Source: Alphaproteobacteria bacterium (GTDB lineage: Bacteria; Pseudomonadota; Alphaproteobacteria; RS24). Taken from it: 16,196 nt of DNA. Below, piece by piece: positions 7,203 through 13,415 of the stretch. Both the position numbers and the translations under genes were made by a program. The notes below the pieces were generated by a model. The model made no database searches. It was not told the DNA's origin and saw nothing but the letters and a program-made list of their open reading frames with translations. Position 1 is the first letter of the stretch, and each line of letters begins with the position of its first letter. Location: positions 1-16,196 of the forward strand of contig JAQWIP010000151.1 in the NCBI GenBank assembly GCA_029248825.1. Direction: 5' to 3'.

Positions 7203-8983
7203 TACAAAGTCTCCGCAAGTTGTTGTGGAATGGAAATAGGATGGTCGAGCAAAATCTGTGCATAGGCTTTGCCCTGTGGGTCATTGCGCAAAGACGAGGT
7301 GCCGCCGCCGCCCAAAGCCGCTTCAATGAGAATATTCATGGCATGGCTGCCTGGCAAATAAAACCGCTCTAGCGCACTGCCCTCGTCCATAAAATGGCCA
7401 AAGCGCGCGCGCAAAGCCGCCTCATCCAAGGCAGCCCAAATATACGGCAAATAGGCGGCCTCGCGCGCGATCACGCCGATATTGGCTTTATTGCCCTTAT
7501 CGCCAGAGCGCCCCCAAGCCAGTTTCACCAAAGGCACTTCCACCGTGCCAGCCGCACTTGGTGGCGTGGGCGTTTGCGCCGCCAAAGCCGGAGCCGGTGC
7601 CTCGACCATAGTCTCGGTGAAAGCGCTCGTTTGGCCATCGATGTCGAGCGCGATGTCCACTTTGTCTTTATCGAGCAAAAACGAAAACAGCCGCACCACA
7701 GGCGAAGGCTTGGCGCGCGAGCCGGCGAATATCGAAAGTCCGGCCGGCGTCGCCAATCCCATGCCGCTAATCTCTTTCAGCAGAGCGCCTGCGCCGGCTT
7801 GCATATCGTGTTTGGCGGCTATTTTTAGCACCACTTCGCGCGCTTGCGGATCGCGACTGGCCTGCCCGAATTGGCTATCATCGCCGATGACCTCGACGCT
7901 GGTCTCGCTATAGTCTGGCAGATTATGGGCGCGCAACACCGCCCGCGCGCGCGAAAACGCCGCTTCGGCAAAATGCTTGGCTTTGGCCGCAGCCTCGAGC
8001 CCGATAAAACTCATCATCGTGCCCGCGCGAAACCCGTCCACATAAGTGGCGCAAACTTTATATTGGCTCGGCGGCTTATGCCCCTTGGCATTGGCCACAC
8101 GCACTTGGTTTTCGGCCACCGCCGTGACGCTGACTTGTGAAAAATCGCACGTCACATCGGGCAGTAAATAAGCGCGCGGGTCGCCGATTTCATAGACCAT
8201 TTGCTCCGACACCGTGCCGACATTCACCACGCCGCCCGTGCCTTCTGGCTTGGCGCAAGTGAACGCCCCCTCGCCATCAATATCGATGAACGGATAGCCG
8301 ATATTGGCGATGTCGCCAGCCAGTTTCCAATCGGTAAAATTACCGCCCGAGGCTTGCGGCCCGCACTCAATAATATGCCCCGCTAAAGAGCCGCCCGCTA
8401 ATTTATCGAGGTCGTGCGGCTGCCAATCGAACGCATGAATGCACGCCCCCAAAGTGACGGCGCTATCGACGCTGCGTCCGGTAATCACAATATCGGCGCC
8501 GCCTGCCAAGGCTTGCGCCACGGGAAACCCGCCCAGATAAGCGTTCACACTGGCCAGCGAGGCGGTGTCGGGGCAAGCCTGCCCAGAGAACATATCTTTA
8601 AACTCGCCAAAGCTATCCCGCGCTTCAAGCAAATCATCGCCGCTGATGACCGCGACTTTTAAATCCAACCCCGCCTCGGCAATCAGCGCGCGCGCTGCCG
8701 CGCCGCAGCTATGCGGATTAACGCCGCCGGCATTAGTGAGGATTTTAACTTTTGTTTCCGCGATTTGGCGCAAATTTGGTTTTAAAACACCGGTGATAAA
8801 ATCGCCAGCATAGCCAGCTTCCGGATTGGCGGCTCGCGCACGCGCCAGAATCGACATGGTAATCTCAGCAAGGAAATCATAGACCAAATAATCCATGCCT
8901 TCGACGGCCAACAATTGCGGCGTCGCCATCATGCTTTCGCCCCAATAGCCGCTTGCGCCGCCAATTCTAATCGTCTTGCTCAT
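7202..8983 (-). CDS. atuA: acyclic terpene utilization protein AtuA family
   Basis: A 593-residue AtuA-family (DUF1446) protein. AtuA is encoded with the citronellol/geraniol catabolic genes in Pseudomonas, but its biochemical role is not established. The N-terminus IRIGGASGYWGES (5-17) is the family hallmark. The large domain also shows LTNAGGVNPHSCG, VISGDDLLEA, VITGRSVDSAV and a GGVVNVGTVSEQMVYEIGDP segment. After an Ala/Pro/Thr-rich linker (about 458-480) comes the small C-terminal AtuA-associated domain (about 481-593) with WGRSGDKGNKANIG, so this is the fused two-domain form. The open frame extends to 9127, but that extension crosses the divergent promoter region. ATG 8983 has a strong GGGGAGG site just upstream and gives the canonical N-terminus. 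It is first in the minus-strand operon and overlaps the next gene by one base. Its presence is the main reason to read the operon as terpene rather than leucine catabolism. Confidence 0.93.
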   Translation of the reverse strand: MSKTIRIGGASGYWGESMMATPQLLAVEGMDYLVYDFLAEITMSILARARAANPEAGYAGDFITGVLKPNLRQIAETKVKILTNAGGVNPHSCGAAARALIAEAGLDLKVAVISGDDLLEARDSFGEFKDMFSGQACPDTASLASVNAYLGGFPVAQALAGGADIVITGRSVDSAVTLGACIHAFDWQPHDLDKLAGGSLAGHIIECGPQASGGNFTDWKLAGDIANIGYPFIDIDGEGAFTCAKPEGTGGVVNVGTVSEQMVYEIGDPRAYLLPDVTCDFSQVSVTAVAENQVRVANAKGHKPPSQYKVCATYVDGFRAGTMMSFIGLEAAAKAKHFAEAAFSRARAVLRAHNLPDYSETSVEVIGDDSQFGQASRDPQAREVVLKIAAKHDMQAGAGALLKEISGMGLATPAGLSIFAGSRAKPSPVVRLFSFLLDKDKVDIALDIDGQTSAFTETMVEAPAPALAAQTPTPPSAAGTVEVPLVKLAWGRSGDKGNKANIGVIAREAAYLPYIWAALDEAALRARFGHFMDEGSALERFYLPGSHAMNILIEAALGGGGTSSLRNDPQGKAYAQILLDHPISIPQQLAETL

Positions 8984-9021
8984 AAGCCTCCCCAGCCCAT
9001 TTTCCGCTGCTACCAACCGCG

Positions 9022-9049
9022 ATGTTAGCGTGTGCGCTTGCTTTGTAAA
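9022..9049 (-). promoter_or_regulatory. candidate sigma70-type promoter of the atuA operon
   Basis: On the minus strand, TTTACA (9049-9044, five of six matches to TTGACA) is followed by 16 bp and TAACAT (9027-9022, four of six matches to TATAAT), about 39 bp before the atuA ATG. The -35 box lies inside the palindrome at 9039-9052. Found by eye; no start site is known. Confidence 0.4.
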
Positions 9050-9060
9050 GCAGAACACGC
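9028..9060. promoter_or_regulatory. nested inverted repeat, candidate operator
   Basis: The core TGCTTTGTAAAGCA (9039-9052) is a perfect inverted repeat with six-base arms around GT. It is flanked by a second inverted pair, GCGTGT (9028-9033) and ACACGC (9055-9060), set slightly off-centre. It overlaps the candidate atuA promoter and lies about 35-65 bp upstream of the divergent ATG, the usual placement of a TetR- or MerR-family operator. Which regulator binds is unknown. Confidence 0.45.
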
Positions 9061-9095
9061 CACGATATCGCAATATTTTGAGGAGGCCTTGAGCG

Positions 9096-10238
9096 ATGAT
9101 AAATCCATTTCTAAACGACGAACGCAAAGCGTTTCACCAGAGCGTTGCGAAGTTCTTAGAAGCCGAAATTTGGCCGCATGTCGATGAGTGGGATGAGGCC
9201 GGTGAATACCCGCATGAGATAAATGAGAAAATCTGCCAACTCGGCATTTTCGGGTTCAACATCCCCAAGCAATATGGCGGCTTGGGCTTTGACGATGCGC
9301 ATATGCGCAAAGCCTCGGCGGTGGAAATGGGTCGCTCGTCGGCGGGGGGCGTGATGGCCAGCGTTGGCTCGCGCTCCATTATGTTAAAGCCGCTTACCGA
9401 GCTGGCCAATGATGAGATTAAAAATCGCGTGCTGCCCGAGCTGCTCTCGGGGCGCAAGGGCGGGGCTTTGGGCATCACCGAACCGGGCGGTGGCTCGGAT
9501 GTGGCGCGGATGCAAACCACGGCGCGGCGCGATGGCGAAGAATGGGTTTTGAACGGCCAAAAAATGTTCATCACCGGCGGTATGCAAGCCAGTTTTTTCG
9601 TCATCGGCGCGCGCACGGGCGGCGATGGTATGGGCGGCATTTCGCTGTTCTTCGTCGATGCCGATACGCCCGGATTTAGCCGCACACCGATTGAGCGCAA
9701 AATGGGCTGGTGGGCGTCGGATACGGCGACGCTTTATTTCGACGAATGCCGCATTCCCGAGACGAATATTATGGGCGAGGAAAACAAAGGCTTTTTCGCC
9801 ATTATGGATAATTTCAACTTCGAGCGCTTTATGATGGCGGCGCAAATGTGCGGCATGTCGATGCGCCTCTTCGATGAATGCGTGGCTTACGCGCAATCGC
9901 GCGAGACGTTCGGCGAGACGCTTATCTCGCATCAAGTCATTCGCCATAAGCTGGCCGATATGTCGGCGCGTATCGACGCGATGGATGCTTATCTCAATCA
10001 GGTGGCGGAAATTATGAATACGGCCGATCGCCCCGTGGCGGAAATATCGAAATTGAAATTCCACTGCTCGACTAATCTCGAATGGATTGCCAGCGCCGCT
10101 ATGCAGATTTTTGGCGGCGCGGGATATTTGCGCGGCCATGCGGTGGAGCGGATTTATCGCGAAGTAAAAGTGCAAGCCATCGGCGGCGGCTCGGAAGAGA
10201 TTATGCGCGACTTGGCGATGAAACAAATGGGGCTGTAA
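9096..10238 (+). CDS. acyl-CoA dehydrogenase, isovaleryl/citronellyl-CoA (AtuD/LiuA) type
   Basis: A 380-residue FAD-dependent acyl-CoA dehydrogenase. In this cluster it should introduce the 2,3-double bond into a methyl-branched acyl-CoA (citronellyl-CoA to geranyl-CoA in the Atu scheme), giving the substrate of the carboxylase. Motifs are GITEPGGGSDVARMQTTA (126-143), LNGQKMFITGG (152-162) and the C-terminal FGGAGYLRGHAVERIYRE (339-356). The medium-chain enzyme's catalytic Glu near the C-terminus is replaced by Gly364 (AIGGGSEE). Instead E243 in FNFERFMMA sits where isovaleryl-CoA dehydrogenase has its base, so this is the branched-chain-type active site. AGGAGG (9081-9086) lies nine bases upstream. 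It is the first gene of the plus-strand set, divergent from atuA, with the CoA transferase 63 bp downstream. Confidence 0.94.
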   Translation: MINPFLNDERKAFHQSVAKFLEAEIWPHVDEWDEAGEYPHEINEKICQLGIFGFNIPKQYGGLGFDDAHMRKASAVEMGRSSAGGVMASVGSRSIMLKPLTELANDEIKNRVLPELLSGRKGGALGITEPGGGSDVARMQTTARRDGEEWVLNGQKMFITGGMQASFFVIGARTGGDGMGGISLFFVDADTPGFSRTPIERKMGWWASDTATLYFDECRIPETNIMGEENKGFFAIMDNFNFERFMMAAQMCGMSMRLFDECVAYAQSRETFGETLISHQVIRHKLADMSARIDAMDAYLNQVAEIMNTADRPVAEISKLKFHCSTNLEWIASAAMQIFGGAGYLRGHAVERIYREVKVQAIGGGSEEIMRDLAMKQMGL

Positions 10239-10243
10239 CAAGC

Positions 10244-10271
10244 TTGACCCGCCCCCGTCGATATCTATAGC
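10244..10271 (+). promoter_or_regulatory. candidate internal promoter before the CoA-transferase gene
   Basis: TTGACC (10244-10249), a 16-bp spacer and TATAGC (10266-10271) lie within the 63-bp gap after the dehydrogenase stop. A weak five-base-pair hairpin (GCCTG-AAGA-CAGGC, 10270-10283) overlaps its downstream edge; it is too short and lacks a T-run, so I do not call it a terminator. If used, this promoter would give the CoA transferase and monooxygenase separate control. Confidence 0.35.
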
Positions 10272-10301
10272 CTGAAGACAGGCATTTGACGGGAGACAAG
10301 A

Positions 10302-11522
10302 ATGCAGACGAAACCGACCGCCGAAAAGCCATTAGCGGGTCTAAAAGTGGTCGAAATGTCGACCATGATTACCTGTTCCCTTGCCGCCATGATGCTGCGC
10401 TCGCAAGGCGCCGAAGTGATTAAAGTCGAGCCGGTGCAGATGGGCGACCCGATGCGCTATATCGGCAGCCAAAAGAATGGCCAATCCGCCCTGTTTCATA
10501 ATTGCAATCGCGGCAAACAATCTCTGGCGATGGACCTCAAGCATAAAACCGGTGCCGAGGCCGTCCTAAGGCTGGCGGCGGATGCCGATATTATGCTGAA
10601 TAATTATCGCCCGGGCGTGATGGATAGTTTGGGCCTTGGCCCTGAGGTTGTGTGCAAAGCAAACCCGCGTTTGGTGAATATTTCGGTTACCGGGTTCGGC
10701 ACCGTCGGCCCGCTCGCCGCGCGACCCGCTTATGACCATGTCATTCAGGGCATCTCTGGGCTGACGGGCTTGCAAGGCGGCGATTATGCCGATGCTGAAA
10801 ATGCCGAGTTTGATTTCATCCGCATGCTGATTTGCGACAAAGTAACGGCCTATACGGTGGCGCAAGCTGCCACCGCCGCTTTGGTGGCGCGCGCCAGCAC
10901 AAGCGAAGGCCAGCACATTGATATTTCCATGCTGCACGCCTGCCTCGCGTTTTTATGGCCCGACGGCATGATGGGTCTGACCCTGCAAGATGAAGATGCG
11001 CTCGACATGCCGCCTCTGTCGGAGAGCTATAAAGTGCTGACGGCAAAAGACGGGTCGATTGCCTGCGCCCTGCTGAGCGATGGCCATTGGACGGCGGTTT
11101 TGAACATGCTTGGCCGCGAGGATTTAATGTCCGATGCGCGCTTTGCCAATATGCCCGCCCGCATGACCCATTTGCCAGAGATTATGAGTTTCGTCGCTGA
11201 AGGGGTGAAAGATATGCCCGTAGCAGACGTGATGCGGGTCTTTGAAGCGGCCGATATTCCTTTCGCCCAATGCGAAACCCGCAGCTCTCTTTTAGCCAAT
11301 GAACAAGTGCTGGCCATCGGCGCGCTGGAAACCTATGTGACTGAAAATATGGGCAAGCTCACGGCGCCGACCCCACCCATTCTGTTTGGCGGCACCGCCA
11401 CCTCTTTGGCCGAGCCGAGCCCTCGCCACGGCGAACACAGCCGCGCCATTATGCAGGCTCTCGGCTTTGACGCCGCCGCCCTAGAAGAAATGACCCGCGA
11501 GGGGGCTTTACGATGCAATTAG
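10302..11522 (+). CDS. CaiB/BaiF (class III) CoA-transferase
   Basis: A 406-residue family III CoA transferase that would move CoA between a donor thioester and a free carboxylic acid. The N-terminal half has LAGLKVVEMSTMI and LRSQGAEVIKVEP (32-44), then NRGKQSLAMDLK (69-80), NYRPGVMDSLGLG (101-113) and VTGFGTVGP (129-137). D179 (LICDK) is the likely catalytic aspartate, equivalent to Asp169 of formyl-CoA transferase. GQHIDISMLHA (203-213) closes the core. GGGAG lies 7 nt upstream of ATG. The last ten bases overlap the monooxygenase start. The cluster has no acyl-CoA synthetase, so this enzyme may activate the acid that the dehydrogenase uses; the substrate cannot be read from sequence. Confidence 0.93.
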   Translation: MQTKPTAEKPLAGLKVVEMSTMITCSLAAMMLRSQGAEVIKVEPVQMGDPMRYIGSQKNGQSALFHNCNRGKQSLAMDLKHKTGAEAVLRLAADADIMLNNYRPGVMDSLGLGPEVVCKANPRLVNISVTGFGTVGPLAARPAYDHVIQGISGLTGLQGGDYADAENAEFDFIRMLICDKVTAYTVAQAATAALVARASTSEGQHIDISMLHACLAFLWPDGMMGLTLQDEDALDMPPLSESYKVLTAKDGSIACALLSDGHWTAVLNMLGREDLMSDARFANMPARMTHLPEIMSFVAEGVKDMPVADVMRVFEAADIPFAQCETRSSLLANEQVLAIGALETYVTENMGKLTAPTPPILFGGTATSLAEPSPRHGEHSRAIMQALGFDAAALEEMTREGALRCN

Positions 11523-13414
11523 AGCGCGCGACCCTTGAAAAAGCCCTGCCGCAAGCTGATTTGCGCGTGCTGCTGATGGTTTTATTCCATCACACGGGCG
11601 ATGAAAAATGGCTGGAAGCCCCTTACGCCCCGCGCCGCAATGTGCGCCTGATTGCCGATGAAGACGCCGGTCTTGCGTCCGAAATACAAGCTGAGATACG
11701 CGCCGCCGCGCTGGATATTCTATCCGCCAGCGCGCCAAGCGTCGCCGTGCCAGACCCCGATGAGGCAACGCTCAATCGCATGATGACGCATAGCCTATCG
11801 GAAGCCGTGCCGAGCGAATATGCGCCGATGATGCGCGAGCAAATGGGCTTTCATACGCTCGGCAGCGCCATCGCCAAACCGCAGAGCCAACCCCAACACC
11901 CGATTGTGATTATTGGCGCGGGCTGTGCGGGCATTGTGCTGGGCAAACTGCTGAACGATTTGGGCTTGGCCTATATTATTTTGGAAAAGAACCAAGGCGT
12001 TGGCGGCACGTGGTGGGAGAACACCTATCCCGGCGCGGGCGTCGATACGCCCAATCACGCCTATAGTTATAGTTTCGGCAAGAGCTATCGCTGGAGCCAA
12101 TATTTCTCGCCGCAAAGCGAAATTCAAGATTATCTGTCCGATAAGGCGGATGAGTTTCAAGTGCGCGATAACATCCGCTTTGGCATTCATGTGACCCGCG
12201 TGGACTGGCAGGCGGATAGCAAAAGCTGGCAAATTTCCTATGTCGAGTCTGATGGCTCTGATGGCGGAGATGGCGGGGAAGCCACGATGGACGCGCCGAT
12301 TTTGGTCAGCGCCGTGGGGCAAATTAGTCTGGCCAAAATGCCAAACATTGACGGCCTGCAAGATTTCCAAGGGGCGCTGTTTCACAGCTCGCAATGGCCC
12401 AAAGACCTCGAGCTGAAAGGCAAGAAAGTGGCTATTGTCGGCACGGGCGCTTCGTCGATGCAAATCGCGCCGAGCATTGCCGATGAGGTGGCCGAGCTCA
12501 CGATTTTCCAGCGCAGCCCGCAATGGGCGCGCCCGATTCCGCGCTATCACGAGACGCTGAGCGAAGGCGCGCAATATTTGCTAGAGCATGTGCCTTTTTA
12601 TGCGGCGTGGTTTCGCTTCACGATGTTTTGGCGCTATGGCGACGGGCTATTGCCGCATCTGAAAATCGACCCCGAGTGGCCGCATCCTGAGCGCTCTTTG
12701 AACCGCATCAACGAGCGCCATCGCATCGAGATGGCTGATTATATTCGCGACAAACTGAGCCGCCGACCTGAGCTTATCGACAAGGCGATGCCGGATTATC
12801 CGCCTTACGGCAAGCGCATTTTGCTGGATAACAACTGGTATGACACTTTGCTGAAGCCCAATGTGACGTTGCATAATGAGGGTGTGGCCAGTTTTACCGA
12901 GCGCCAAGTGACGGGCGAGGGTGGCAGCGTTTGCACGCCGGATATTGTGGTGATGGCGACGGGGTTTGAGGTTAGCAAAATGGCCTCGCGTTTAAACATC
13001 ACGGGGCCGAAGGGGGCGCTGTCGGAGGTTTGGAATGGCGACGACCCGCAGGCTTATCTGGGCATATCGGTGCCAGAGTTTCCCAATCTATTCATGATGG
13101 CGGGCCCGACCACGGGGCTAGGCCATGGCGGCAGCGGCATTTTCATCGCCGAATGCCATGCGCATTATATTGCCAATACGATTGTCACGATGTTGAACGA
13201 AGGCATCGACCAAATGGCGGCAACGCTGCAAGCCCAAGACGCTTATATGAGCGCCTATAATAAAGGCCACGCCGATATGATTTGGATGCACCCGGGCGTG
13301 ACGACCTATTACCGCAACTCGAAAGGCCGCGTCTATTCGGTGATGCCGTGGCGATTGGTCGACTATTGGAATATGACCCGCGAGGTGAAACTCTCGGATT
13401 ATGAACTCGGCTAG
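11513..13414 (+). CDS. Baeyer-Villiger flavin monooxygenase, 4-hydroxyacetophenone monooxygenase-like
   Basis: A 633-residue class B flavoprotein monooxygenase expected to use FAD, NADPH and O2 to turn a ketone into an ester or lactone. The FAD-binding Rossmann motif is GAGCAG (135-140), followed by GVGGTWWENTYPGAGVDTP (162-180). The Baeyer-Villiger fingerprint F-x-G-x-x-x-H-x-x-x-W-P is complete at 285-296. A second nucleotide-binding motif VGTGASSMQIAP (309-320) should bind NADPH, and ATGFE follows near the C-terminal FAD domain. About 125 residues precede the FAD domain, as in 4-hydroxyacetophenone monooxygenase (HapE, about 640 residues), whereas cyclohexanone-type enzymes start near the Rossmann fold. 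A short Asp/Gly-rich insert (DGSDGGDGGE, 247-256) looks like a loop expansion. It overlaps the CoA-transferase gene by ten bases, so the two are translationally coupled. Its stop is one base from the stop of the convergent carboxyltransferase gene. Confidence 0.92.
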   Translation: MQLERATLEKALPQADLRVLLMVLFHHTGDEKWLEAPYAPRRNVRLIADEDAGLASEIQAEIRAAALDILSASAPSVAVPDPDEATLNRMMTHSLSEAVPSEYAPMMREQMGFHTLGSAIAKPQSQPQHPIVIIGAGCAGIVLGKLLNDLGLAYIILEKNQGVGGTWWENTYPGAGVDTPNHAYSYSFGKSYRWSQYFSPQSEIQDYLSDKADEFQVRDNIRFGIHVTRVDWQADSKSWQISYVESDGSDGGDGGEATMDAPILVSAVGQISLAKMPNIDGLQDFQGALFHSSQWPKDLELKGKKVAIVGTGASSMQIAPSIADEVAELTIFQRSPQWARPIPRYHETLSEGAQYLLEHVPFYAAWFRFTMFWRYGDGLLPHLKIDPEWPHPERSLNRINERHRIEMADYIRDKLSRRPELIDKAMPDYPPYGKRILLDNNWYDTLLKPNVTLHNEGVASFTERQVTGEGGSVCTPDIVVMATGFEVSKMASRLNITGPKGALSEVWNGDDPQAYLGISVPEFPNLFMMAGPTTGLGHGGSGIFIAECHAHYIANTIVTMLNEGIDQMAATLQAQDAYMSAYNKGHADMIWMHPGVTTYYRNSKGRVYSVMPWRLVDYWNMTREVKLSDYELG

Positions 13415-13415
13415 C

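Larger units (their letters stand above)
8984..9095. promoter_or_regulatory. divergent promoter region between atuA operon and acyl-CoA dehydrogenase operon
   Basis: 112 bp separate the two divergent start codons. The region holds both Shine-Dalgarno sites (8986-8993 minus, 9081-9086 plus), a candidate minus-strand promoter and a palindrome. This is the only place where both operons could be controlled together. No regulator gene is adjacent. Confidence 0.75.

Noticed and set aside
7202..9127. Longer AtuA starting at 9127.
   Set aside because: The extra 48 residues would cross the divergent promoter and overlap the opposite gene. ATG 8983 has a strong ribosome-binding site and the family N-terminus.
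2745..10238. Assignment of the operon to leucine degradation (liu).
   Set aside because: The enzyme families are shared, but AtuA is present, HMG-CoA lyase is absent from the window, and the carboxyltransferase pocket Gly favours a longer substrate. Kept as the alternative, not the first choice.
10270..10283. Small hairpin GCCTG-AAGA-CAGGC as a terminator after the acyl-CoA dehydrogenase.
   Set aside because: Stem of only five base pairs and no T-run; it overlaps a candidate promoter instead.
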